Assembly (NCBI GenBank): GCA_003151595.1
Contig: PLXW01000106.1
Location: 74,996-138,995 of the forward strand
DNA: 64,000 nt
Direction: 5' to 3'
From: Myxococcales bacterium
GTDB taxonomy: Bacteria; Myxococcota; Polyangia; Polyangiales; Polyangiaceae
A program made the position numbers and the translations under genes. This document shows positions 30,408 through 39,575 of this stretch, piece by piece. The notes under the pieces were generated by a model that worked only from the letters and a program-made list of their open reading frames with translations, was not told the origin of the DNA and did no database searches. Positions within the stretch are counted from its first letter, which is position 1, and the number at the start of each line of letters is the position of its first letter.

Positions 30408-31180
30408 ACAAGCTGTTCTCGCTCTTTCGCCCCGCTCGCCTGCACCCGTTCGAACGCCGTGCGCTCGACGCCCTGAAAGCGAAGATGAGCTCCGCTGCTG
30501 CGGCGAAGCTCGCGACCCAGCTCGACTCGATCGATCGCATCGAGCGCCTCACCGAAGGAAAGGAGGTCAACCTCTACTCGAAGCGTTGGACCACCCCCGC
30601 CCGCGGCGACGGCGATCGATTCCCCGATCGCGAGAGCGAGGCACCGCTCGCCGCCGTCTGGATGACGCGCGTTGGAAGCTCGGCGCGACTCAAGGTCGAA
30701 GTCTGGCTCGCCGATGGCCACCTCTTCTCCTTGGGCTTCGCGATGCCGCCCGCCGCGTTCTTTGAATCGAAGGACCTCGACGCCGTCGACGTGGAGATCG
30801 TCGACGTCACGATCTGGCGCGACCCGATGGCGCCGGGAGACGACGCGGCCGCCGTGTCCCGCCCGTCGGCGCGCGCGATCCCACCGTGGGTCGACGCCTC
30901 GATCCCCTCGGACTACGAGCGCGTCATTGACGGTTCCAACCAGGTGCCAGCGGAGGAGTGGAACGTCGCGTCCCCCGACGCGATTCGGAAAGTGTTTCTG
31001 CCGACCGCGAACTACTACCTCATGGCGGAGCGCGCCTCGCCGCCCGCTGGTGCGCTCGCGCTGCGCGAAGGCGAAGGTGTGTCGACCATCTACTGGATCG
31101 ATCTCGAGACCCAGGAGATTCGACCGATGGGGACATCGATGATGGCGGCGCTCAAGTCGGTGAGCGCGGGGCGCGGATGA
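30404..31180 (+). CDS. candidate immunity protein for the RHS C-terminal domain
   Basis: 258 aa from the ATG at 30404, which overlaps the RHS stop (ATGA), so translation is probably coupled. No signal peptide: MNKLFSLFRPARLHPFERRA begins a helical N-terminal region, and LKVEVWLADGHLFSLGF suggests a beta-sheet core. No family is recognised. The position directly behind a polymorphic RHS tip is the classic place of an immunity gene. At 258 aa it is larger than most, so another role is possible. Confidence 0.7.
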   Translation: MNKLFSLFRPARLHPFERRALDALKAKMSSAAAAKLATQLDSIDRIERLTEGKEVNLYSKRWTTPARGDGDRFPDRESEAPLAAVWMTRVGSSARLKVEVWLADGHLFSLGFAMPPAAFFESKDLDAVDVEIVDVTIWRDPMAPGDDAAAVSRPSARAIPPWVDASIPSDYERVIDGSNQVPAEEWNVASPDAIRKVFLPTANYYLMAERASPPAGALALREGEGVSTIYWIDLETQEIRPMGTSMMAALKSVSAGRG

Positions 31181-31416
31181 TGTCCGACGCTGCGAGCCTT
31201 CCCTCGGTGCCTTTCACGCAGGAGCCGCGCGGCCCGACGTACCGCGCGCTGATCTCCGCCCTCGCCCCATTCGGACGAGCCTCTAGCCCTTGGGGCGAAT
31301 CAGATACCCAACCACCGTCCGCGACCATCGGCTCATCGGAATCGAGTCGAGCTTTGCGGTCAGTGATGCGATCGACGCAGCGCCGTTCGCGCTCTCCTCG
31401 CCCGCGTTCGGCTTGA
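31180..31416 (+). pseudogene. possible 5' stub of a third gene in the RHS operon
   Basis: ATG at 31180 shares its A with the preceding TGA. The first 35 codons look like a genuine protein start (MSDAASLPSVPFTQEPRGPT, YRALISALAPFG), then the frame runs into sequence antisense to the DUF4384 gene (stop at 31283) and turns Ser/Arg-rich. This looks like a gene whose 3' part was replaced by the convergent operon. Confidence 0.35.
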
Positions 31417-32353
31417 GCGCGTCGAAGTCCTGCTCGTCCGCGAAGCCGTAAACGACCAGCGTCTCGCGCGCCTCTTCTCCCCGCTTGCTCAGCGCCGCCT
31501 TGATCGAGAATCCTTGTTTGATTTCGGCGGGCGAGGGCAGAACCGCGACGTGCCCGGGCTCGGCCATGGGCTTCGGCTCTTCATTCGAGGGCCACAGGAC
31601 GCCCCCCTGGCCGTTTCCCTCCAGGTAGTAGACGACGAGGTAGGCGCGACTCTTCGCTTCGAAGCGAATGGAAACCTCGTCTCCTTCGGTGACCACGCTG
31701 GGCACCGTCACGCCGATGCGAAGGGGCTCCGTCTTCGTGGAGGTGGAGTACGTGTAGCCGTACGCTTGATCGTCGCTCCAATCGATCGCGTCGAGGATCT
31801 TCGCGCCGCTCTGAGACGAGCCTGCGGCGCCGACGACGCCCAGAGCACCTCCTCCGTGCATTTCACCGTTGGCGCTCGCCAGCAGGCTGCGTTTGCCATG
31901 CCCGACGAACACGGTATCGATGACGTGCTCGCCACATGCGCCCCGCGTATCGGCGCGAAGGATTTCGGTGTTGGCGATATCGATGTCCGCCGTGTTGGAT
32001 CGACCGAACGACGCCTCGAGTGATAGAAGCCGGGCATAGCTGCCGCTGACTGCCGTGAGCGAGTGCATGTCGGCCTGGCGTCGCGTGTGGAAGGCCGCCT
32101 TCTCGTGGCGCACCGCGACCTCGCACCCGGCGGCGCGCGCGCTGGCGATGGTCCAACCGCCGTCCTCGCTGGGTTGAACGGCGCGGCCGAGCAAACCGGC
32201 GGCGTCAGAGACGGGAAACACCAGGAGGTGTGATTGCTCCGTCTCGTGCACAGCGGGTGGTGCCGGCCCTACGGCCGGCGGCGGAGGCGTGCATGCAAGA
32301 GCAACCGTGACACCCGCGAGAGCGGCGAGCCGCTCGGGCTTCAGAAACGCCAT
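31283..32353 (-). CDS. DUF4384-domain lipoprotein (caspase operon)
   Basis: 356 aa. Signal sequence with lipobox ALAC (Cys near residue 21), then a Pro-rich linker. The C-terminal part matches DUF4384: VTEGDEVSIRFEAKSRAYLV, VVYYLEGNGQGGVLWPSN, then GHVAVLPSPAE, a domain often fused to or next to caspase-like peptidases. It is the last gene of a three-gene operon; its start overlaps the outer-membrane gene's stop by 13 bp. It may deliver or regulate the peptidase at the envelope. Confidence 0.8.
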   Translation of the reverse strand: MAFLKPERLAALAGVTVALACTPPPPAVGPAPPAVHETEQSHLLVFPVSDAAGLLGRAVQPSEDGGWTIASARAAGCEVAVRHEKAAFHTRRQADMHSLTAVSGSYARLLSLEASFGRSNTADIDIANTEILRADTRGACGEHVIDTVFVGHGKRSLLASANGEMHGGGALGVVGAAGSSQSGAKILDAIDWSDDQAYGYTYSTSTKTEPLRIGVTVPSVVTEGDEVSIRFEAKSRAYLVVYYLEGNGQGGVLWPSNEEPKPMAEPGHVAVLPSPAEIKQGFSIKAALSKRGEEARETLVVYGFADEQDFDALKPNAGEESANGAASIASLTAKLDSIPMSRWSRTVVGYLIRPKG

Positions 32354-33045
32354 GCCGGCACCAAGGTCGCGAGGTAGTCGGCGCCGCCGCCGACGTCGTA
32401 TCCACCCTCGATGCGCAGCGCGATTTCGAAGTGGTGATCGAGAAGCTGCACGCCCCCCTCGAGAACTCCATGAAGCAAGATGAGTCCGCCCGCTCCCTGG
32501 GAGTCGCGGATCGCGGTCCCGGAGATCGTGTATACCGCGTCGACGGCGCCATAGGAGGCGTAGCCGAGCCGCGGGCCAACGCCGAAGAACACGGGCGAGG
32601 CGAGCGACGAGCGAAAGCGCATCGTGCCGTCGACCGCCACGGAGAGGAACGAACGCGAGCCTGTCACCGGACCGGAGCAAGTCGGGCAGCTGAGGGTCGA
32701 TCCCCAGGTGCTCACCGCGAGCCGAACCTGTGCCTCGCGGCCGGCCACCAGAAAGCCGAGACCTAGCCCGCCGCCGAAGGTCGGGCTCGTGGAAGACCAC
32801 TGCCCGAGGAGGTCTCCGCCGCCCACGGAGCTTCCTTGAACGCCGCCGAGTCCGAACAGGAAGAACCGGGTCTTCGACGCCGCGATCGCGGGACCGTAGT
32901 CGGTCTCGATGGCGTCGATCGCCGTCTGCCGCTCGTTGGTCTCTTGCGCGCGCCGCGCGAATTCGTCGTCCGCGGCGAAGGCGCGTGAGCCGAACGTGAG
33001 AGAGAAGAGAATTGCGAGCCCTGTGATTGACGCACGTCTTTTCAT
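32341..33045 (-). CDS. predicted outer-membrane beta-barrel protein
   Basis: 234 aa from ATG 33043-33045. Sec signal peptide (ITGLAILFSLTFGSRAFA, cleavage AFA/AD), a short helical stretch, then alternating amphipathic strands with many Gly (TFGGGLGLGFLVAG, LGYASYGAVDAVYTI) and a terminal aromatic Trp-Arg-Phe, the usual BAM recognition end. One Cys pair CPTC. Its ATG overlaps the caspase gene's stop by 4 bp, so it is co-translated with the peptidase. Confidence 0.75.
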   Translation of the reverse strand: MKRRASITGLAILFSLTFGSRAFAADDEFARRAQETNERQTAIDAIETDYGPAIAASKTRFFLFGLGGVQGSSVGGGDLLGQWSSTSPTFGGGLGLGFLVAGREAQVRLAVSTWGSTLSCPTCSGPVTGSRSFLSVAVDGTMRFRSSLASPVFFGVGPRLGYASYGAVDAVYTISGTAIRDSQGAGGLILLHGVLEGGVQLLDHHFEIALRIEGGYDVGGGADYLATLVPAWRF

Positions 33046-34169
33046 TTCGACGCGAACCCCCATCCCACGATGAATTCGTCCCCGCTGCCGATCCCCTTAC
33101 CCAAGACGAGCGTGGGATGCTGCTCTCGGTGGTCCTCTTCTGCCTCGCGCGCCACGCGCGGCGTGATCCACGCGGCGAGCTCGGTCAGCGAGATCTGCCC
33201 GTCGCCGTCGGCGTCCGCTTGCGCGCCGCCTAGCCCATCGACGAGGTACTTCGTGAACACGCCCTGATCGCCCTTCGCGCTCGGGCCCGAGATCTCGCTG
33301 CCACCCGCCGCGGTGAACAGCGCGAGATGCGAGGCATCGGACGAGGGCGACGCCGCTTTCACCCGCACCAGCGGACGCGCGCCTGCCGGAAGCACCGACC
33401 GCCCACCGGCGCCGGAGAAGCAGGAGTCGAACATCGCCAGCACGTCGCGCGCAGGGCTCGTGCCGAGTCGCGAAAGGACGGTGGACAGCGAGAGCGTGGT
33501 TTGATCGAGGTACTTCGGATCGCCGTCATACGGCACCACGTGCGAAGCGCCGGTCGACGTGTCGGGAGCTCCGTGGCCCGAGTAGTAGAAGTAGAGGCGC
33601 CCGCCTTTCTTCACGCTCGTGCGCGCCCACTCGATCGCGCGCTCGATGGCGGCCTTGGTGGCCTTGGCGTCGATGAGGACCTTCACGTGGTCGTCCGGAA
33701 CGCCGAGCGTCTGATGGACGACGCGCGCGAAGGCTTGCGCGTCCGCCGCGGCGCCGACCGGCGAAGGGAGCCCGTCGTAGTGCTCGATGCCGATGATCAC
33801 GGCGAACGCCCCCGGCTGCGGGGCGCCGCGCACGAGCTCCGCGTGGTCCGCCACGGCCGCGGGAGCCACTGCGGGCGCGGCGGGCGCTGCCGCCACTACG
33901 GCGGCGGGCGGCGCTTCGTGGTGCGCGGCATAGATCGTTCGCCCGTGCTCCTGGCAGGTCGTTCGCTCCATCTCGCCCGTGAACGCGTCGCAGCCCGCCT
34001 GGTACTCCGCCATCGATTGAGTCCACTCCCCCTTGCGAAGGAGGTTCTCGGCTTCGCCGAAGTGCTGACCCCCGCGGGCACTGGGGCCACACGCGGAGAA
34101 GAGGAAGAGCGAGATGAGCCCTCCCCACGCAACCGGCCACGGACTCATCGAACCGAAGCGATCGATCAT
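33042..34169 (-). CDS. caspase-family (C14) peptidase lipoprotein with EF-hand-like loop
   Basis: 375 aa from ATG 34167-34169. A hydrophobic segment with FSAC suggests a lipoprotein, hence an extracytoplasmic caspase fold. The p20-like domain has FAVIIGIEHYDG, catalytic His in YYSGHGAPD and catalytic Cys in MFDSCFSGAGG, the metacaspase/orthocaspase dyad. Near the C-terminus DADGDGQISLTEL is a textbook EF-hand calcium loop. An Ala/Pro linker separates lipid anchor and peptidase. ATG 34148 is an alternative start. First gene of the operon with the barrel and DUF4384 genes. Confidence 0.88.
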   Translation of the reverse strand: MIDRFGSMSPWPVAWGGLISLFLFSACGPSARGGQHFGEAENLLRKGEWTQSMAEYQAGCDAFTGEMERTTCQEHGRTIYAAHHEAPPAAVVAAAPAAPAVAPAAVADHAELVRGAPQPGAFAVIIGIEHYDGLPSPVGAAADAQAFARVVHQTLGVPDDHVKVLIDAKATKAAIERAIEWARTSVKKGGRLYFYYSGHGAPDTSTGASHVVPYDGDPKYLDQTTLSLSTVLSRLGTSPARDVLAMFDSCFSGAGGRSVLPAGARPLVRVKAASPSSDASHLALFTAAGGSEISGPSAKGDQGVFTKYLVDGLGGAQADADGDGQISLTELAAWITPRVAREAEEDHREQHPTLVLGKGIGSGDEFIVGWGFASK

Positions 34170-34231
34170 CGAACCCCCCCCAAAAATCACGGCTTCTCTT
34201 TGTCGCGCGATCTCCCGCGCCGCGTCTTCGG

Positions 34232-34927
34232 TCAGTGATGCAGCGCGCGGCGCATGGAGAACGGAGCGGTGCTCGAGGTCGTAGACGTCGAGTTGCATGC
34301 AGACGAGCTGGGCGCGTCGAAATCAACCGTGATGCCGATGCAGCCAGCGAACGTGTTGGTGCAGCCATCGACCGTTGCCGTCATCTTCTGCGCGCAAGAC
34401 GTGTCGATGTCCGAAACGATGGTGTCGGAGAGGCCCAGTACGACGGCGCCCACTTCCCCGGAAGTGACTGCGGTGCCGCCGCCATCGAGGGGAGCCCCGG
34501 TCGTTGCGCCCGCGTAGAAGCTCGACTCGCAATTCGCAGCGGTCAGCGAGAACGCGAACGCGCACGAGCCGCAGTAATCCTGCGCGAGCTTTTGTTGAGC
34601 CCCGCTGGGGCCGCTCGCGATCTCTTTTGCCGTGATGCAGGCCCCGACGTTCGACGATCCGGCGTCGCTCCCGCACGTCGCTCCAGGGTCGCACTCGCCG
34701 ACGGCCGCGAGTGCGGCGCTGGAGAGCGAGCCGGCATACTGCGCGCAGTTCTTCGAGACGGCGAGCGAGCAGGCGTCCGTGAAGTTGCAGCGATTGATGT
34801 AGTTGTTGAGCGTCGTGCAGTAGTTCGAGGCGGCCTGGGCGGCGCCGTTGTCGCTCGATTTGCTCGTGCATGCGGCGCTCAAGGCGAAGAGGCACGCGGC
34901 AGCCGCGCGAAGAGGCGCTCTCATCAT
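34232..34927 (-). CDS. Cys-rich lipoprotein, 231 aa
   Basis: Signal peptide with lipobox SAAC (Cys near residue 20), followed by a compact Cys-rich region (NYCTTLNNYINRCNFTDAC, KNCAQ, GECDPGATC, YCGSCAF), then a Ser/Thr-rich end. Twelve or more Cys suggest disulfides outside the cytoplasm. The pattern is common in myxobacterial cell-surface proteins of unknown role. It lies 62 bp upstream of the caspase gene on the same strand and might share its transcript. Confidence 0.75.
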   Translation of the reverse strand: MMRAPLRAAAACLFALSAACTSKSSDNGAAQAASNYCTTLNNYINRCNFTDACSLAVSKNCAQYAGSLSSAALAAVGECDPGATCGSDAGSSNVGACITAKEIASGPSGAQQKLAQDYCGSCAFAFSLTAANCESSFYAGATTGAPLDGGGTAVTSGEVGAVVLGLSDTIVSDIDTSCAQKMTATVDGCTNTFAGCIGITVDFDAPSSSACNSTSTTSSTAPFSMRRALHH

Positions 34928-35096
34928 TGCCGAAGCCTATACGCGGATGGCTGTGCGCGTACTGGTATCGGCGTCGGCGCCGATGCCTCTCATGACCCGC
35001 GGAGCGGATTATTTCGTGGGACCGCCTCGCGCGACTCGCCCCATCGCATCGCAGCAGTCTTCCCCTCGACCTCGCTCGACGCCATCGGTGTGCTCG

Positions 35097-38000
35097 TCAG
35101 CGGTGAAGGATCGTTCCCAGAGCGCCCGCGACCCACACGCCGCTCGTTGCGCTCCCCCACACGCAGGACAGGTCGTTCGTCGTGCCGCTGGCTGACGGCG
35201 ACCACGCCGCGCCGTTCCAGTGCGCGACCGTGCCTGACGCGCCGACGACCCACACGTCGCTCGGATCGGTCCCCCAAACGCTGGCGAGATTGCTCGTCGT
35301 GCCGCTCGCGGAAGGCGACCATGCGCTCCCATTCCAATGCACGATCGCTCCCGAATCCCCCGCGGCCCAGACATCGCCCGCGCCGCTCCCCCACACGCTC
35401 GAAAGGTTGCTCGTCGTGCCGCTCGCGGAAGGCAACCATGCACTGCCATTCCAATGCACGATCGTGCCGCTAGGACCCACGCTCCACACGTCGCTGGCGC
35501 CGTTTCCCCACACGCCCGAGAGCGCGCTCGTGGGACCCAATGCCGAGGATGACCACACGCTCCCGTTCCAGTGCTCGATGCTGCCGTTCCCACCCACGGC
35601 CCAGACGTCACTCGATCCACTCCCCCAGGCGGCGCCGGCCGCGGAGCTCCCGATGGAGCTCGACCACGTCGCGCCGTCCCAGTGCACGGCGCTGTAGCCT
35701 GAGAAGGTCCACACGTCGTCAGGCCCGCTTCCCCAGATGCCAGAAAGGCTACCCAACGTCACCGTCCTGTAGCCGGGCGACCATGCGCTGCCGTTCCAAT
35801 GCAGGATGGCTCCGCCGTTTCCCACGGCCCACGCGTCCGCAGAGCTGTCTCCCCACCCACCATAGAGCGGGGCCTGGGTGCCGCTCGTCGAGGGCGACCA
35901 CGCGCTGCCGTTCCAGTGGATGATCGTTCCGTCGAACGCCGCCGCCCACGCGTCATTCGGGCCGCTCCCCCAGACGCCCTGGTAGCTCGCCGCGCCGCTC
36001 GTCGACGGCGACCATCCGCTGCCGTTCCAATGCAGGATCGTCCCCGTCGCTCCCTCGCCACCGGCGATCCAAACGTCATTGGGACCGCTCCCCCAAACGC
36101 CGGCGAGGTCCGAAGTCGTGCCGCTCGTCGACGTCGACCACGCGCTGCCGTTCCAATGCACGATCGCGCCCTTCGATCCCACTGCCCATACGTCATTTGC
36201 TCCGCTCCCCCAGACGCTCGTGAGAAGGCTCGCCGTGCCGCTCGCGGACGGCGACCATGCACTGCCACTCCAATGCAATATCGTACCGGCATCGCCGACG
36301 GCCCACACATTGCTGGCGCTGCTACCCCACACACCCAAGAGCTCGTTCGTCGTGCCGCTCGCCGAGGCCGACCAGCCCTGGCCGTTCCAGTGCAGGATCG
36401 TCGCGTCCCCGCCACCGCCTTGGCCGACCGCCCAGACGTCGTTCCTCGCGCTTCCCCAAACACCGAACAAGGAGTTCGTCGTGAGGGCGCCCGTCACGTT
36501 GAGAGATGACCAACCAGTGCCACCGAAGTGGAAGAGCCCGCCCTGCACGCCGACGGCCCAAACGTCGCTTGGTCCACTCCCCCACGCGCTTCGGACATCG
36601 TAGTTCGTGAGCCACGTCGCGTAGGTCGACCACGCGCCCCCATTCCAGTGGAGGATCGTCCCGTTCTCGCCCACGGCCCACGCGTTCGTCGGCCCGGTCC
36701 CCCAAACCGTATAGAGGAAACCCGACGCGCCGCTGGCGACGGGCGACCATGCACTGCCGGTCCAATGCACGATCGTTCCGTCCTGGCCGACGGCCCAGAC
36801 ATCACTCGCTCCGCTCCCCCAAATGCTCATGAGCAAGCTCGTCGTGCCGCTCGAGATGGGCGACCACGCGCTGCCGGCCCAGTGAAGGGTCAGCCCGCCC
36901 TGACCCGCGATCCACACGTCGCTCGTTCCGCTCCCCCAAACGCTCATGAGCAAGCTCGTCGTGCCGCTCGAGATGGGCGACCACGCGCTGCCATTCCAAT
37001 GCACGATCGTGCCGGCATCGCCCGTGGCCCAAACGTCGCTCGGGCTACTACCCCAGACGCTGGAGAGATTGTTCGTCGTGCCGCTCGCGAAATAGGACCA
37101 CGCGCTGCCGTTCCAATGCACGACGGTGCCGGCTTGGCCGAGCACCCATAGATCGCTCGGCCCGCTCCCCCAGACTCCCGTGAAGCTGGCGGTCGTGCCG
37201 CTCGTCGACGACGACCACGCGCTTCCGTTCCAGTGCAGGATGGGGCCGACGACGCCGGCCGCGCCTACCGCCCACGCGTCGTTCGCCGCGCTCCCCCAGA
37301 CGCTCGAGAGCGCGTTAGTCGTGCCGCTCGCAAATGGCGACCACACGCTGCCGTTCCAGCGCTCGATCGTGCCGGCTCCGCCAACGGCCCATTCGTCGCC
37401 TGGACCGCTCCCCCAGATGCCGGAGAGATCGACCGTCGTGCCGCTCGTGTCGAGTGACCACGCGCTCCCGTTCCCGCGCGCGATCGTGCCGGCCGCGCCC
37501 ACTGCGGATACGTCCGTCGCTCCGCTTCCCCAGACACCCTTCAGTGCATTCGTCGTGACACTCGCAGGGGTGGCCGACCACGCGCTCCCGTTCCAGTAGG
37601 CCATCACGCCGAGCTCGCCCACGGCCCACACGTCGTGCGGCCCACTCCCCCAGACGCCATGAAGGAACGTCGTGGTGACACTCGTAGCGGTGGACCACGC
37701 GCTCCCGTTCCAATGAACGAGCGCGCCGACATCGCCCGCCGCCCAGACGTCGTTGGGTCCGTTCCCCCAGAGGCCGGTCAGGTAGCTCGTCGTGCCGCTC
37801 GTGGAGACCGACCATGCGCTGCCGTTCCAATGGACGATCGTGCCGAGATCGCCGACGGCCCATGCGTCGCTCGGTCCGCTGCTCCAGACGCGGGCGAGGT
37901 CGCTCGTCGTGCCACTCGTGGAGGCGAGCCACGCGACTCCATCCCAATGCAGGACGATGCCGCCGCCGCCGACGATCCACACGTCGCTCGACGCGCTCCC

Positions 38001-38370
38001 TCCGACGCCGAAGATCGACGGACCCGGACCGGTGAGAGACGCCAGCCATCCGGTGCCCGTCCAGTGCAGGACCGTGCCGCTGAAGCCCACGGCCCACGCG
38101 TCACTCGGACCGCTCGCCCAGACGCCATAGAGCGGGTTCGTCGTGCCGCTCTTGGAGGGCGACCACGCCGTGCCGTTCCAGTGCACGATCGTGCCGCCGT
38201 CGCCGACGGCCCATACGTCTTTCGGCCCCGTGCCCCAGACGCTCCAGAAATCGTTCGTCGATCCACTCGCGGAGGTCGACCACGCGGCGCCGTTCCAATG
38301 GAGGATCGTTCCGCTCTGACCGACGGCCCAGGCGTCGCTCTGCGCGCTCCCCCATACCGCGTAGAGGCGG
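35097..38370 (-). repeat. tandem 117-bp coding repeats
   Basis: Units of about 117 bp within the lipoprotein gene. Two neighbouring units are identical over about 51 bp (starting at 36825 and 36942, exactly 117 bp apart), showing recent duplication; the others have diverged. Confidence 0.9.
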
Positions 38371-38726
38371 TTGCCTTGCGGCTGCGGAGTGCTCCAGCAC
38401 CAACCATCGCGACTGCAGATGGTGCCCGCGAAGGGATGCGCATTAGGTGGGGCGTCGACGGGGGAATCAGGCGCGGCGTCGGGCATCGCGTCGAGTGAGT
38501 CGTCGTCGCCGTTCGCCGCGTCCGCCATGGCGTCGACGCTCGGGCCTGCGTCGTTCGACTCGACACCCGTGGTCGCGTCGGGAGCCCCAGCGTCGTGCGC
38601 GATCGTGGATGCGTCGGAGGGACCATCGCTGCTGTCGCCCGATCCGCAAGCGGCGAAGGCGAGACCCGCGAGCGCGAAGAGAAAGAACAGCGCGACGAGT
38701 CGCCCAATCATCGAGTTCGCTCGCAT
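35097..38726 (-). CDS. giant repeat lipoprotein (about 27 tandem 39-aa propeller-type units)
   Basis: 1209 aa from ATG 38724-38726. Signal peptide with lipobox FAAC, then an Asp/Ala-rich linker of about 75 residues. From about residue 122 to the end, about 27 units follow the pattern VWGSGPxDVWAVGxxGTIxH then WNGSAWSxSxSGTT, with a partial unit at the C-terminus (GTILHR). The units resemble beta-propeller blades. No enzyme motif is present. Probably a surface adhesin or scaffold; function is inferred from architecture. Three-quarters of the gene is near-repetitive DNA. Confidence 0.85.
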   Translation of the reverse strand: MRANSMIGRLVALFFLFALAGLAFAACGSGDSSDGPSDASTIAHDAGAPDATTGVESNDAGPSVDAMADAANGDDDSLDAMPDAAPDSPVDAPPNAHPFAGTICSRDGWCWSTPQPQGNRLYAVWGSAQSDAWAVGQSGTILHWNGAAWSTSASGSTNDFWSVWGTGPKDVWAVGDGGTIVHWNGTAWSPSKSGTTNPLYGVWASGPSDAWAVGFSGTVLHWTGTGWLASLTGPGPSIFGVGGSASSDVWIVGGGGIVLHWDGVAWLASTSGTTSDLARVWSSGPSDAWAVGDLGTIVHWNGSAWSVSTSGTTSYLTGLWGNGPNDVWAAGDVGALVHWNGSAWSTATSVTTTFLHGVWGSGPHDVWAVGELGVMAYWNGSAWSATPASVTTNALKGVWGSGATDVSAVGAAGTIARGNGSAWSLDTSGTTVDLSGIWGSGPGDEWAVGGAGTIERWNGSVWSPFASGTTNALSSVWGSAANDAWAVGAAGVVGPILHWNGSAWSSSTSGTTASFTGVWGSGPSDLWVLGQAGTVVHWNGSAWSYFASGTTNNLSSVWGSSPSDVWATGDAGTIVHWNGSAWSPISSGTTSLLMSVWGSGTSDVWIAGQGGLTLHWAGSAWSPISSGTTSLLMSIWGSGASDVWAVGQDGTIVHWTGSAWSPVASGASGFLYTVWGTGPTNAWAVGENGTILHWNGGAWSTYATWLTNYDVRSAWGSGPSDVWAVGVQGGLFHFGGTGWSSLNVTGALTTNSLFGVWGSARNDVWAVGQGGGGDATILHWNGQGWSASASGTTNELLGVWGSSASNVWAVGDAGTILHWSGSAWSPSASGTASLLTSVWGSGANDVWAVGSKGAIVHWNGSAWSTSTSGTTSDLAGVWGSGPNDVWIAGGEGATGTILHWNGSGWSPSTSGAASYQGVWGSGPNDAWAAAFDGTIIHWNGSAWSPSTSGTQAPLYGGWGDSSADAWAVGNGGAILHWNGSAWSPGYRTVTLGSLSGIWGSGPDDVWTFSGYSAVHWDGATWSSSIGSSAAGAAWGSGSSDVWAVGGNGSIEHWNGSVWSSSALGPTSALSGVWGNGASDVWSVGPSGTIVHWNGSAWLPSASGTTSNLSSVWGSGAGDVWAAGDSGAIVHWNGSAWSPSASGTTSNLASVWGTDPSDVWVVGASGTVAHWNGAAWSPSASGTTNDLSCVWGSATSGVWVAGALGTILHR

Positions 38727-39019
38727 CGTCAGCCCCTTCGAAAAGCGCGACGATATCATCGGAGTGAACGACCGATCGCGTGCATGCGTCGAGCGCGTCG
38801 TTCTCGGTTGAGGATGGCCTCTGTGATCAAGGTTGCTGGGTTAAGAGGCATTTTCGAGCAAGGACATCGACTTCTGCGGCGATCAGCGGGCGGTCCGCGG
38901 GTGCGCCGAGCGCCTGGGCCCCAGACATCGCGGTCCTCGCCGACTGTCGGTACGAGCGCGCGTTGGTGCTTGCAGCGGCCCTGGCGGCATCGCCGCCTCG
39001 GCGCGCACGCACGCGCGGG

Positions 39020-39512
39020 TCACCTCGCCGAGCTTCCGCGACGAGAACGTGCGCGCGATGGTCGAGGAGCAAGTCGCGCTTTTGCGTGCGCGCGTGGGAG
39101 ACGAGCGCGCCGCGCGCTTGCGTGTCGAGATCGCGATCGACGCCGCGCTCGTGATCGAGGTCGACCGCGTGCTCCTCGCGCAGGCGATCTCGAATTGCTC
39201 CAGAACGCCGTCGAGTCGTACGCGCCGGAGAGCGACGCGCCGATCGCCGTGCGCGTCGTGTGGGAGCGGCGCAAGGCGGGAACGCTCGTCGCGATCACGG
39301 TCGAAGATCGCGGCCGCGGGATCGCGCGCGACGCGCTCCCGCACATCGGCGAGTCGTTCGTGAGCTCGAAGGGGACCGGCCGCGGGTTGGGGATGCTCAA
39401 CGTGAAGAAGATGGTCGAGGGGATCCACGGCGGGAGCGTGGAGATCGAGAGCGCCGCGGGAGAAGGGACGCGGGTGACGATGGTACTGGCGCGGAAGCAG
39501 ACCGACCGATGA
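39020..39512 (+). pseudogene. frameshifted histidine kinase fragment (copy B)
   Basis: The same ATPase region as copy A at 23671, but one base is missing near 39194 (AATTGCTCC here against AACCTGCTCC in A), which splits it: FRDENVRAMVEEQVALLRAR in one frame, LLQNAVESYAPES to GLGMLNVKKMVEGIHGG in the next. About 60 bp more of upstream kinase-like sequence survives here than in A. Beyond that, 38812-39020 shows no gene. Confidence 0.8.
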
Positions 39513-39575
39513 ACACGACCACCGCAGGCGCCGTCGAGGCGTGGCGGTTCGCGACAGGCGGGAGTAGCGGCGCTT

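Noticed and set aside
35097..38370. CRISPR array
   Set aside because: The repeats are 117-bp coding units with no conserved short repeat/unique spacer pattern, and no cas genes are near.
38595..39512. Intact 305-aa kinase gene
   Set aside because: The first 190 codons are unrelated to kinases; the kinase part enters by a one-base deletion near 39194.
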